Assembly (NCBI RefSeq): GCF_024125425.1
Contig: NZ_JAMXWN010000019.1
Coordinates: forward strand, 1-41,775
DNA: 41,775 nt
Source of the DNA: Sporolactobacillus kofuensis
GTDB taxonomy: Bacteria > Bacillota > Bacilli > Bacillales > Sporolactobacillaceae
Direction of reading: 5' to 3'
Below, piece after piece: positions 22,071 to 29,782 of the stretch. A model generated the notes under the pieces. It was given only the letters and a program-made list of their open reading frames with translations, did not search any database and was not told where the DNA came from. Position 1 is the first letter of the stretch. The number at the start of each line of letters is the position of its first letter. A program made the position numbers and the translations under genes.

Positions 22071-22099
22071 GGTATAAAAAAGAGCCTTAACGTTGGCTC
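22071..22099 (-). terminator. Late-operon terminator before the protease gene
   Basis: On the - strand GAGCC pairs with GGCTC around AACGTTAA, followed by TTTTTTATA. Genes on both sides belong to the late operon. Confidence 0.75.
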
Positions 22100-22127
22100 C
22101 GGACGAGATATAAAACGGATCACTTCC

Positions 22128-22382
22128 TTATGCAAGTTTGTCTTGTAAAAGGTATCCTTCAAGTTCCCATATCTTATTTTTGATTCGCTCAATGCAAATC
22201 TCTTTCCCTATTTCCTCGCTGTAGTTCGCAGGATCCACACACCCTGTCGATTCGACAATGACAAACCCATTCGGCAGTTTTGCTGAAACAACCGTCGTTT
22301 TATCAAAAACCGTTTGAACTTTTATTTCAGAATGTTTGAATATATCATCGATGTGTTCTTGAGTCACGATGTTTGTGCTCAT
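22128..22382 (-). CDS. Phage gp49-like family protein
   Basis: 84 aa from ATG 22382 (AAGGTGG upstream). The core DKTTVVSAKLPNGFVIVEST followed by GCVDPANYSEEIGKEICIER and IWELEGYLL is characteristic of the phage gp49-like family, found in many Bacilli, staphylococcal and proteobacterial phages, often near the capsid genes. Its function is not known. Confidence 0.82.
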   Translation of the reverse strand: MSTNIVTQEHIDDIFKHSEIKVQTVFDKTTVVSAKLPNGFVIVESTGCVDPANYSEEIGKEICIERIKNKIWELEGYLLQDKLA

Positions 22383-22421
22383 TTAACCACCTTCTCATAC
22401 GTTTTCTCGAAAATATCTGGC

Positions 22422-22676
22422 TTAAAATAGGCCTGCAAACTCAGCTAGGAAGTGGGCTGGTTTTGCATCTGCGATGTATATGCCTTTTGCATATTTGTGA
22501 TTAAGTTCATCATCGTAGGTTGCAAGATAATAGTTCAGTTTTGAATCGAAGTTTTCTTGTTTGTTTACGATCAACTCATTTTCCGGATAACCGTCCATAT
22601 GAATCTGTACACCAACATAATCAAATCGTTGTTTCTTAGCCCGTTTAAATACTTCGATAAGTTCATTTTTAGTCAT
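22422..22676 (-). CDS. Hypothetical protein
   Basis: 84 aa from ATG 22676 after GAGGTG. Alternating helix and strand: NELIEVFKRAKKQRFDYVGV then QIHMDGYPENELIVNK and YYLATYDDELNHKY. It looks like a compact alpha-beta domain seen in several Bacilli phages, but I cannot name it. It lies between the MuF head gene and the gp49-like gene. Confidence 0.65.
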   Translation of the reverse strand: MTKNELIEVFKRAKKQRFDYVGVQIHMDGYPENELIVNKQENFDSKLNYYLATYDDELNHKYAKGIYIADAKPAHFLAEFAGLF

Positions 22677-22687
22677 GTTTTTTCACC

Positions 22688-23728
22688 TCACTCAATCACA
22701 AATAAGAATTGCCTACTGCAATTCGGATGACCGACCGGATTTGATTCTGCTTCTTCCAATGTCCATATCTCATGATTTACTGGAGCACATATTTCATCTT
22801 GTGTTCCATCCAAGACTTCTACTTTTGTCACATCAGCGTCTCTCGCGCTTGCAATCTGCCCTCTGCTATACGACATAGATGCTTCTGTCCGAGCAATCCG
22901 ACGTGCTCGCCAGTCGCTCATGAACGGGAAACCAATCTCACCGGATTGATTGTACAAATCATCAGCAATGTTCACCCAATCTTTCCCTGATTCCAGCTCA
23001 TTTTTGAGCCACTCTTGAAGGTTCCTTCGGGTGTCTTCGTCAATTCGCATCTTCGGATGTTTTGACATTATCAGTTTTCCTTCATCGTCAACACTCATCC
23101 CAACCAGTTCAGCTGATCTCTCCATGCCGTATTTCCTTGCATAAGAGGATACCGTACCCCAAGAAAGGTTAATTCCCTTCTGCCTGAGCACTTGCCATAC
23201 GTCCTGCGCACCTTGTTCAAAAGCATCTTCAACCTGTCTCATGACTTGAGGCCTTAGAACCTCTCTCCAAGGAGTCCAGTCATATTCCTGCATCGCCTTG
23301 TGAATGGCTTTTTCCCAATCGTCGTCTTTCGGCTCCGGCTGTTTCAGAAAGATACCTCTCAACTTCTGAAGTTGTTGGCGAAAAAATGACTGGATTGCAT
23401 AAAAAATGCCATCGCTTGCCTGTTTCAAAGACTGATTATGCACGTCCGGTGTCACCCATGCTCGATTGTCCGGCTGTTTTCCTTTCAGACGGTTCGTGTC
23501 AGCTATATCCAAGTCCTCTTCTGTCCAGTTTAAAGACGGTGGTCCTGGTTTTGCTGAAGAAACTGATTGAGTAATAATCATTCCGGTAGCCAAGTCTGCT
23601 GCCGCATCATTTCCACCGTCATTGCCGCCCGTATTCGCTTTTTGAACCGGACGGCTTACCAGAAAAAAGGGCCCCGGAAAGCCCGATCCACCTCCTCGGT
23701 GTTCGTAGCGCTTTGGAGTCGCTCCCAC
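22688..23728 (-). CDS. MuF/SPP1 gp7-type minor head protein
   Basis: The open frame runs from GTG 23728 (346 aa) but has no SD for that start, and the frame-specific part only becomes distinct after the portal stop. The C-terminal 130 residues carry the gp7/MuF signature (WRARRIARTEASMSYSRGQI; VEVLDGTQDEICAPVNHE; HPNCSRQ), a minor head protein packaged with DNA. The central region is helical (QSFFRQQLQKLRGIFLKQPE). It most likely is translated as a -1 extension of the portal protein (see 23624-23671), or by coupling. Confidence 0.82.
   Translation of the reverse strand: MGATPKRYEHRGGGSGFPGPFFLVSRPVQKANTGGNDGGNDAAADLATGMIITQSVSSAKPGPPSLNWTEEDLDIADTNRLKGKQPDNRAWVTPDVHNQSLKQASDGIFYAIQSFFRQQLQKLRGIFLKQPEPKDDDWEKAIHKAMQEYDWTPWREVLRPQVMRQVEDAFEQGAQDVWQVLRQKGINLSWGTVSSYARKYGMERSAELVGMSVDDEGKLIMSKHPKMRIDEDTRRNLQEWLKNELESGKDWVNIADDLYNQSGEIGFPFMSDWRARRIARTEASMSYSRGQIASARDADVTKVEVLDGTQDEICAPVNHEIWTLEEAESNPVGHPNCSRQFLFVIE
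23624..23671 (-). promoter_or_regulatory. Candidate -1 frameshift signal, portal to MuF
   Basis: The heptamer C CCT TTT (23665-23671, - strand) lies in the portal frame as X XXY YYZ, and MuF is in the -1 frame. Nine bases later a 7-bp stem begins: GCCGTCC (23649-23655) with GGGCGGC (23624-23630), one G-U pair, 18-nt loop. The portal TAA falls in the spacer. GAGGAGGTGG lies about 19 nt 5' of the slip site and could stimulate slipping as an internal SD. All parts are read directly; function is inference. Confidence 0.6.
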
Positions 23729-25479
23729 ACTTGATCATGTATGCCGTCAGGCAAAATGTCAGATTCAAACTGACGTGTTGCCCGACCCTTCTTCACTCGG
23801 CGCTTACTATTTTGTTTCCAACGCTTTAGTTCAGTTAGCACATCATCATCTGACGGTGCTATAGCCTTTTCAACACCGTCATTTTCCACTTGCTCATCGT
23901 TTCGGTTTGCTTCATCAACCGCTCTCTGAGCCTCCTGAGTGGCTCTCTGGGCAAATGGCTCATCTGGTCCTTGTGGTGGTTGCACACTCACGCTAGTGGT
24001 CGGCATCAACGGCGTTCCACGTTTCTGATAAATACCAGCATCTTGAGATGGGATCCACATATACGGAATCATCTTGCCAATCTGGTCAATCGGAAGAGGT
24101 CCATAGTTTGTTTGAATGAATCTTCCTACCGGCATGTTGGGATCCGGATCCAGTCCGAGAATGTTCTTCCGGATTTCGTCTGCTGATTCAGCACCGATTT
24201 GCGTGTAGATTTGATGTGTCTGTGCTTCAATCAGCTTGTCTGACTTCTCGCCAACATTGAAGTGAAATTTCAGTGGTACACCGAAATATTTCTTAATGAT
24301 TCGTGTGTAAATGCCGGCAAGATACTTCGTCAAAGGAAGTAAGCTTGCTCGATACATGATGTTTTCCTGAAGTTCACCAGATGCTCGGTTCGAATCCTCA
24401 GTAAATCCGATTTCTTCCGGAGTTACCTTGAACGCTGCACACGTCTTTTTAAGCAGAAACTCAGGGAATTTGGTATCAAAGCTGGTGTCTTTTGCAGGAA
24501 TCGGCTTTGCTCCATTAGGCACCCATTTGACTTTATGCTTCATGGCTTGATCGCCAGCCATTGTAGCGTCCCACAGGTCCTGAAATTCCTGAATCTGCTT
24601 TGCATCCTTAAAGTCTGGAGGTGCTTCCATGAACGTATCCGGTACAGTTCCTTCAGTGAAATATTGCAAGAAACTCCATTGCCAACGTATGTCCGTATTC
24701 ATGGTCATCACGAGCCATTCTACTGGTGGTGTGCCATAAGGAGACCGTGCATTTGAACGGAACGGATTATAAATCAGTTCGTCGCGCGTCAGCCACACAC
24801 TCGGAATACCCTGAACATACTGAGAAAAAGCCGGCGCAGGAGGATCCGGAGCATGACCCCAAAAGTCAATCAGTGGTGCAATCGTTGTGCCGTCTACGAC
24901 TTCCAGTGCTCCTATTTTTCCGGCGCGCGTCTTGCGTACATAAATGGCACCAGCGTCGAACGATAGTACGTCGTCCAAAAAAGCATTCTGCCACTGGTCA
25001 AAAGGCGTCTGACCATCAGGACACATAAAGAAGTCCGTCACCATTTTGATCTGTGACGTCAAATCTTCCTTATCATTGACTGTCTCATCTGGAATGATTG
25101 ACCACTCAAGCCCTCTGATTTCGTCCTCACGGCGTTCAATGCACAGTCGGGCTACATCATAAGACTGAAGCAACTCTCTCATTGTATCGAACGACATGCC
25201 GCTTTCTACGGCACGTGGACGTGTTGCAATGTTATAGCCGGTTGTATAATCCCATTGCCTTGGCTTCTCGCCTTGTGGGAAGAACTGATCCAGTGGACGA
25301 CCCGGTGCAAATGGTCCACCCGTTTCCATCCCCTGACGGTCAAGTGCCTGTTCTACATCTGAAGTAGGTGGATTGCTCCCGACATTCATACTTCCTGGCG
25401 CTTTCGGATCATATTCGGTTGGTGCCACTCTATTCGCTGCTTTCAGAAGCGCTTGACTCATCCGTTCTCTAAATCCCAT
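23656..25479 (-). CDS. Portal protein
   Basis: 607 aa. Residues 75-480 show portal features: MRELLQSYDVARLCIERRED, GLEWSIIP, VLSFDAGAIYVRKTRAGKIG, DELIYNPFRSNA and FKVTPEEIGFTEDSNRASGE. The C-terminal 110 residues are charged and Gln-rich. The dodecameric portal forms the capsid vertex through which terminase pumps DNA. Gene order terminase-portal-MuF is canonical. It ends in RGPFFW just after a slippery site, so a longer portal-MuF product may also exist. Confidence 0.88.
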   Translation of the reverse strand: MGFRERMSQALLKAANRVAPTEYDPKAPGSMNVGSNPPTSDVEQALDRQGMETGGPFAPGRPLDQFFPQGEKPRQWDYTTGYNIATRPRAVESGMSFDTMRELLQSYDVARLCIERREDEIRGLEWSIIPDETVNDKEDLTSQIKMVTDFFMCPDGQTPFDQWQNAFLDDVLSFDAGAIYVRKTRAGKIGALEVVDGTTIAPLIDFWGHAPDPPAPAFSQYVQGIPSVWLTRDELIYNPFRSNARSPYGTPPVEWLVMTMNTDIRWQWSFLQYFTEGTVPDTFMEAPPDFKDAKQIQEFQDLWDATMAGDQAMKHKVKWVPNGAKPIPAKDTSFDTKFPEFLLKKTCAAFKVTPEEIGFTEDSNRASGELQENIMYRASLLPLTKYLAGIYTRIIKKYFGVPLKFHFNVGEKSDKLIEAQTHQIYTQIGAESADEIRKNILGLDPDPNMPVGRFIQTNYGPLPIDQIGKMIPYMWIPSQDAGIYQKRGTPLMPTTSVSVQPPQGPDEPFAQRATQEAQRAVDEANRNDEQVENDGVEKAIAPSDDDVLTELKRWKQNSKRRVKKGRATRQFESDILPDGIHDQVWERLQSATNTEEVDRAFRGPFFW

Positions 25480-25482
25480 CGG

Positions 25483-26919
25483 TTAACCTCCTTCCTCGGC
25501 TTTTTTCTTAGCTGCTTCTGCTTTCATGTATTCTATCCATGCTAGGCCTTGACCTCGCTTGTTCATTTGATTAATGGCTTGCGTCATTGCATCGACTTGG
25601 TCATCATGAAGACCATTCGGAAATACAGTGGCTTCCTCCACAAAATCATTGATCCATGGTGCAATAGATGGATCCGGCAAGTAAACATTACCGGCTTCCA
25701 CGTCCGGACTCACAGCGGATGCCCGGGCAACCTTACCACCTTCTGGATTCACAGCGATGATGCCGCTGATTTCCGACTGTAACGTCTGAATAACCGCTGA
25801 TCCATTGGCTTTGTCTTCAATGTACTTGGCGTGTGCCTCTGGATACTTAGCTGTTAAGTTCCTTATTGCTTGAACTGTTGCTGGAAATCCCATTTTGTCA
25901 CGGACTTGATCGATCAGGTATTTATTTGCTCCAGAACGTCCCCAAACATGGCCAACAACATAGTCATTGTCTGCATTGTCTTTGAATGTACAGTCCCAAG
26001 ACTCTACAATCTCTTCAAAACTCCCAGGTAGTGACTTATAATAATTCCACCATTTACGATTAAAGATATTGCCACTTTCGGGTGAAGGGCGCTGTTGAAA
26101 AAGGGCTGCCCACGTACGCGAGCCAACTTCGACTTTTTTGTTTTTTGCCCATTCCTCGTCGTATCCGAGTTCCGGACACAGAGCCTCTCCCGGCTTACGA
26201 TTCAACAAATCATCGTTATCCTCTGCAATAGCTGGTAGACGCAGCCTAATCCACTTTCTAGGGCTGTTATTGAGCAGACGACCAATAATGTCATCTTCAT
26301 GCCAACGTGTCATAATGACGATGACAGATGCCCCTTTGTGCAGACGGGTTGACAAGGTGCTTTCCCATTCGTCCCACACCTTGTCACGAATCGTCTTGCT
26401 GTTAGCTTCTTCAGCGTTTTTAAACGGGTCGTCAATAATCATCAGGTCGGCACCTTCACCGGTGATGGATCCTCCAATACCAGTCGACAACATGCCTCCA
26501 CGATGTTCGGATAGTGACCAGTTATTGCTCGCTGCATTGGCTTGAGATAGTTCCACGCCAAACAGGTCATTGCCAAACTCTACAACCTTCTCACGGTTTC
26601 GCCGTCCGAACTTTCGAGCCAACGAATCCGAATACGATGCCACAATCACATGCTTATCTGGATTTTTGGAAACAAAAAAAGACGGAAACGATTCAGTTAC
26701 CGTCATCGATTTACCATGCCGAGGAGGCATTTCAATCATAATGTACCTTTGTTTGCCGTCTGATATGGGTTGCAACTCTTTACAAATGAGTTCTGTATGC
26801 CTGTAGTGCTGATAGTGCCCTCTATGGACAAATTCCACATAGTCTCGATAGGAGCGCCGGCAAAGCTCTTTCTTAGCTAAAGCAGCAATAGCATAGCGCT
26901 GATCACTCGTTATCTTCAT
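25483..26919 (-). CDS. Terminase large subunit
   Basis: 478 aa. N-terminal ATPase: MIEMPPRHGKSMTVTE (Walker A, about residue 62), ADLMIIDDPFKNAEEA (Walker B, about 160) and VIVIMTRWHEDD (coupling motif). C-terminal nuclease domain: VESWDCTFKDNADNDYVVG and VDAMTQAINQM with acidic metal ligands. It packages and cuts phage DNA. Overlaps the small-subunit gene by 17 nt. Confidence 0.93.
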   Translation of the reverse strand: MKITSDQRYAIAALAKKELCRRSYRDYVEFVHRGHYQHYRHTELICKELQPISDGKQRYIMIEMPPRHGKSMTVTESFPSFFVSKNPDKHVIVASYSDSLARKFGRRNREKVVEFGNDLFGVELSQANAASNNWSLSEHRGGMLSTGIGGSITGEGADLMIIDDPFKNAEEANSKTIRDKVWDEWESTLSTRLHKGASVIVIMTRWHEDDIIGRLLNNSPRKWIRLRLPAIAEDNDDLLNRKPGEALCPELGYDEEWAKNKKVEVGSRTWAALFQQRPSPESGNIFNRKWWNYYKSLPGSFEEIVESWDCTFKDNADNDYVVGHVWGRSGANKYLIDQVRDKMGFPATVQAIRNLTAKYPEAHAKYIEDKANGSAVIQTLQSEISGIIAVNPEGGKVARASAVSPDVEAGNVYLPDPSIAPWINDFVEEATVFPNGLHDDQVDAMTQAINQMNKRGQGLAWIEYMKAEAAKKKAEEGG

Positions 26920-27361
26920 GGGCGAGTCGCCTCAGTTCATCAATAGATAAGCCAGACAAATCGATGTGGTTGTTCATGCTACCACTATGTTCAACCTCTT
27001 GCTTATCCTTCCAAACATCACGCTTTCTATTTTTCAGCCAGAATATTTGCGCGGTGACGTTTGGTTTCTCATACTTTTCAACTTCAACAACATCGCCCTT
27101 ATTTGTAACAGCATCTTCCATGTAACGAAACCCTAATGCCGATTTAAGCAATGCATTTTCAACCTCTCGGTCAACAACCTCTTTACCTTTTTTTAAGGCC
27201 TCCGATAACTCCGAATGTTTCTTCTTCCATTCATACAAAGTGGATGGCACGATGCCCATGTTATGTGCAATTTGTTCATCAGACAGACCGTCACGTGCCC
27301 ACCCCTGAATTTTTATTAACCCTTCTTCAGTTATCCACTCCTGATATTTTCCTTTAGCCAT
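26903..27361 (-). CDS. Terminase small subunit
   Basis: 152 aa from ATG 27361. The N-terminal helix-turn-helix (IKIQGWARDGLSDEQIAHNM, then TLYEWKKKHSELSEALKKGK) is typical of phage small terminases, which recognise pac/cos DNA and feed it to the large subunit. Directly precedes the large subunit in transcription. Confidence 0.85.
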   Translation of the reverse strand: MAKGKYQEWITEEGLIKIQGWARDGLSDEQIAHNMGIVPSTLYEWKKKHSELSEALKKGKEVVDREVENALLKSALGFRYMEDAVTNKGDVVEVEKYEKPNVTAQIFWLKNRKRDVWKDKQEVEHSGSMNNHIDLSGLSIDELRRLAHEDNE

Positions 27362-27400
27362 TTCACGTCACCCACCTCCGGATAACCTTCGTTTGTTTAA

Positions 27401-27643
27401 TCAGAATTCGTAAGCATCCTCAATCAATTTGTCTTTGCCCATCTCCATCAAGCCAACAGCACGAGGATATGGCATCGTATTATTGACATAATGTATCTGG
27501 TTGTCGTCGTTCTCCATTACAGCAATGATATTTTTCACTTCACCGCTTTTAACTGCATCCATAATGTTTTGAGCAATCATCAATGGTGTTATCTTATCAG
27601 CCTGTGACTTGTCTATGAGCAACTCAGAAAATTTCTTTGCCAC
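27401..27643 (-). CDS. Hypothetical protein before terminase
   Basis: 80 aa from GTG 27643 after GAGGAG. Contains DKITPLMIAQNIMDAVKSGE and KNIIAVMENDDNQIHYVNNT, an alpha-beta layout seen in small phage proteins of the terminase region. No named family. Confidence 0.6.
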   Translation of the reverse strand: MAKKFSELLIDKSQADKITPLMIAQNIMDAVKSGEVKNIIAVMENDDNQIHYVNNTMPYPRAVGLMEMGKDKLIEDAYEF

Positions 27644-27671
27644 GCTACCATCTCCTCAAATAAAGAACGGT

Positions 27672-27785
27672 TTAGTGTTCTGCCTTCCACCCATTTTTCT
27701 TTATGCACCTCAGGAACGGGCACAGCCCTTCCCGATCCAACCACAAACAGCCTTTACATCCATGTTCCGGATCTTTAATCTTCAT
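27672..27785 (-). CDS. Tiny Cys-rich protein, first gene of the late operon
   Basis: 37 aa from ATG 27785, seven bases after the strong SD AAGGAGG. Four cysteines occur in a CxxC, C, C pattern (HGCKGCLWLDREG, then LCPFLRC), suggesting a small zinc-binding knuckle. It sits between late terminator 27803-27830 and the next gene. Such tiny Cys-rich ORFs start many Firmicutes late operons; role unknown. Confidence 0.65.
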   Translation of the reverse strand: MKIKDPEHGCKGCLWLDREGLCPFLRCIKKNGWKAEH

Positions 27786-27802
27786 GCCATGCCCTCCTTT
27801 GT

Positions 27803-27830
27803 GCAAAATAAAAAGGACGCCTAAGCGTCC
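27803..27830 (-). terminator. Leader terminator of the late operon
   Basis: GGACGC-TTAG-GCGTCC on the - strand, then TTTTTATTTTG. The predicted start from the -10 at 27854-27859 is only about 17-20 bases upstream of the stem, so late transcription must pass it at once. Shares the CAAAATAAAAAG (+ strand) tail. Confidence 0.8.
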
Positions 27831-27853
27831 CAGTCCGTACTTCGTCTACTATC

Positions 27854-27908
27854 ATCATAACAGGATTTTCTTACCACTAGAGCTCAATATTGGTTCATAA
27901 ATGGTTCA
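27854..27908 (-). promoter_or_regulatory. Candidate late promoter with two activator-like repeats
   Basis: A TATGAT -10 lies at 27854-27859 on the - strand without a good -35. Two copies of TGAACCA (TGGTTCA on +) at 27891-27897 and 27902-27908 are 11 bp apart, one helical turn, centred about 50 bp upstream of the start. Weak -35 plus phased repeats suggests activation by a phage protein, with ArpU (28288-28746) the natural candidate. Confidence 0.5.
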
Positions 27909-27916
27909 AAAAAGTG

Positions 27917-28291
27917 TCATTTTCCTTCATATTTTGCTTTCAGCCGTTCATACTGCATACGTTCTTGCTTTTCTTTATCAATTTCTAATTTCTTCATACG
28001 TTCATCGCGAAGTTTTTTCTCTCGTTCTTCAAATTCTCGAAGATCAAACCCCTCCTTTTTCATTCGTTCGACCAATCGGCTATTAGTGCTTCTACTCAAT
28101 CTTTGCAAAACGTTGTACTTGTTCAATACATGAATTGTAGGATCTTCATCTTCTAATTCATCATAATCAAACTCTGCCATCATTATGTGACCATCGTCAG
28201 TTGCGATTGTTATTTGATCTGCATACTTGCCTGCATCGATGAAAGTAATTGTTCTTCCGACCATGTTGAATGGATCATTTTCTATTTTCAT
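27917..28291 (-). CDS. Hypothetical protein with coiled coil, cotranscribed with ArpU
   Basis: 124 aa, ATG overlapping the ArpU stop (ATGA). Residues 1-55 are a beta-rich domain (NMVGRTITFIDAGKYADQIT; TIATDDGHIMMAEFDYDE); residues 80-124 a Lys/Glu-rich coiled coil (EFEEREKKLRDERMKKLEID). No family recognised. Its place right after the late regulator and before the late promoter suggests a regulatory role; an antiterminator is possible but only inference. Confidence 0.6.
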   Translation of the reverse strand: MKIENDPFNMVGRTITFIDAGKYADQITIATDDGHIMMAEFDYDELEDEDPTIHVLNKYNVLQRLSRSTNSRLVERMKKEGFDLREFEEREKKLRDERMKKLEIDKEKQERMQYERLKAKYEGK

Positions 28292-28746
28292 GCATACTCC
28301 CTCACTTCCTGATATTCTTCCATCTTCAGTGACACAGCCATCTTCACAAGAATGATTTTCTTCTTTCTCTTGTACGTCGATGCGCTCATGCCCATATTGA
28401 TGTAGGTCATCTTATCGTTCCAGTCCGTAGGTGCCATGTACCGTGCGATAATCAATTCTTGTTCTTCCGGAAACAGCTGACTCTTTGCATATTCTACTTT
28501 TTCGATGATTTCCTTCCTACGCGCTCTCTCATCCACATTATGAGTGGCGCATGTTTCCGTATCAGAATGAAATCCATTCGTGTAGGACGGCGGTGTGAGA
28601 CTCCAGGACACGGTAATTTTTGGCTGTCTGATATTTGGTTCCCTTAATCGCATCCATTGGTACTTTTCGAGCAAGGATTCCATTTTGTTCTTTGTCTTTT
28701 TTATATCTATCTCTGGAAATAGTTCATAAGCTGTTATCAGTTTCAC
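28288..28746 (-). CDS. ArpU-family late transcription regulator
   Basis: 152 aa from GTG 28746 after AGGAGG. Layout matches ArpU proteins: an N-terminal helix with KYQWMRLREPNIRQPKIT, a middle helical part (EIIEKVEYAKSQLFPEEQEL) and a sigma-like C-terminal helix-turn-helix (YINMGMSASTYKRKKKIILV). ArpU-like proteins close the early operon in Firmicutes phages and switch on late genes. Here it lies just before the terminase region, as expected. Confidence 0.85.
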   Translation of the reverse strand: MKLITAYELFPEIDIKKTKNKMESLLEKYQWMRLREPNIRQPKITVSWSLTPPSYTNGFHSDTETCATHNVDERARRKEIIEKVEYAKSQLFPEEQELIIARYMAPTDWNDKMTYINMGMSASTYKRKKKIILVKMAVSLKMEEYQEVREYA

Positions 28747-28766
28747 GGTTATCCCTCCTAATGTGG

Positions 28767-28810
28767 TAAAATTAGGTATCAGCTACGGTCGGAGGGATCC
28801 GATCTTTTTT
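28767..28810 (+). promoter_or_regulatory. Short + strand promoter-terminator unit upstream of ArpU
   Basis: TGGTAAAAT (28764-28772) is an extended -10 on the + strand. A perfect-looking + strand terminator follows: GGTCGGA (28787-28793), loop GGGA, TCCGATC (28798-28804), then TTTTTT. Any transcript would be about 30 nt. All genes here are on the - strand, so this opposes the operon. Function unclear; it may block antisense read-through. Confidence 0.45.
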
Positions 28811-28979
28811 ATTTTCTGTCTGAATCAAAGTAAAACGTTGGTCTATATCCTTTGAAAAATGGTTCTTCACATTCTTCTAAAACTTCGCCATCTGCCATGT
28901 AGCCACATGAGGGACATTCATATATTCCTTGATTCCAATGTTCCATTTCTTCACCACAATTAGGACAAATATGATCCAT
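28809..28979 (-). CDS. Small zinc-ribbon protein
   Basis: 56 aa from ATG 28979 after AAGGAGAG. Two CxxC knuckles (HICPNCGEE and YECPSCGYM) 17 residues apart define a zinc ribbon; the C terminus is acidic and aromatic. Zinc ribbons of this size bind nucleic acid or proteins. Unknown role in the early operon. Confidence 0.75.
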   Translation of the reverse strand: MDHICPNCGEEMEHWNQGIYECPSCGYMADGEVLEECEEPFFKGYRPTFYFDSDRK

Positions 28980-29015
28980 TCTTATCTCTCCTTCGCAATA
29001 GTGTCGAATTGCGAA

Positions 29016-29153
29016 TTAATTATTTTTTTCTTTGATATAGAGAATGGTAAAACCATCTTCTTCAAGGTCTTTCTTGACACTTTCCACCGTTCCTATTTCA
29101 ATCTCTAATCCTCTTGGAATGTCGTTCTTATCAATACCAAAAACACTAATCAA
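29016..29153 (-). CDS. Small hypothetical protein
   Basis: 45 aa from TTG 29153, nine bases after AAGGAG. Reads MISVFGIDKNDIPRGLEIEI then VESVKKDLEEDG and FTILYIKEK. Compact alpha-beta, no family. Supported by SD, open frame and tight spacing to neighbours. Confidence 0.55.
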   Translation of the reverse strand: MISVFGIDKNDIPRGLEIEIGTVESVKKDLEEDGFTILYIKEKNN

Positions 29154-29184
29154 TTCCTGTTCACTCCTTTTTTCACATTAGCTG

Positions 29185-29346
29185 TCAACCGCGCCACTCG
29201 TACCCATCACCACTGGATATCAGCACCCCATGCCGCTTACTGTACGGCACCAGTTGCCGTGCTGTCTGCTTGTTTATGCCATCTTCAAATACTGTGATCA
29301 CTGTCAATAACTCGTTCTCTGACGTCCTGCTGAGGTGTTCAACCAC
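29185..29346 (-). CDS. Small hypothetical protein overlapping rusA
   Basis: 53 aa if started at GTG 29346, inside the last codons of the RusA gene (overlap 8 nt). Sequence SRTSENELLTVITVFEDGIN, then QTARQLVPYSKRHGVL and SSGDGYEWRG looks like a small winged-helix-like domain. The start is uncertain because the SD GGAGA is too close; coupling to RusA translation is likely. Confidence 0.5.
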   Translation of the reverse strand: MVEHLSRTSENELLTVITVFEDGINKQTARQLVPYSKRHGVLISSGDGYEWRG

Positions 29347-29782
29347 TCTCCGGCTCACAGGTAATCACCTCGTCCAATTCAAAGATTTTCGCTTCAATTC
29401 GTGGATCGTCGCTGTAATATTCCTTGGCATTCAGTTCCACAATCTGATTGTCATCTTCCCAAATGATTCCGTTCATGGCGTCGAGTATTAGCTTTATTTT
29501 GTTGTCGATATCTGGCTTAACCGTCGGACGAATCATTCCCTTTGATTTGGCTTCTCTCTCCTTCTTGCTAAGGCTCTTTTGCATCTTTCGATAGATTGTA
29601 AGATTAACACTGATCGCCCCTGATAACGGCTCCTGATGCGTTAGAAATCGAATGAGTTTTTGCATGTCTTTCTTTTCTTTGGCATTTGGGTTGTAGGTCG
29701 TTGTCTTATGTGTAAATTTATTTGTAACAGTTCGTGGACGCCCTTGCCCGTGATAGTCACCGGGGATGGTTAATTCAATCAC
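29339..29782 (-). CDS. rusA: RusA-family Holliday junction resolvase
   Basis: 147 aa from GTG 29782, 8 bases after AAGGAG. RusA signatures are clear: N-terminal IPGDYHGQGRPRT and the catalytic region KPDIDNKIKLILDAMNGIIW followed by EDDNQIVEL, with the conserved acidic residues. The enzyme resolves recombination and replication junctions before packaging. Position near the end of the early operon is standard. Confidence 0.92.
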   Translation of the reverse strand: MIELTIPGDYHGQGRPRTVTNKFTHKTTTYNPNAKEKKDMQKLIRFLTHQEPLSGAISVNLTIYRKMQKSLSKKEREAKSKGMIRPTVKPDIDNKIKLILDAMNGIIWEDDNQIVELNAKEYYSDDPRIEAKIFELDEVITCEPESG

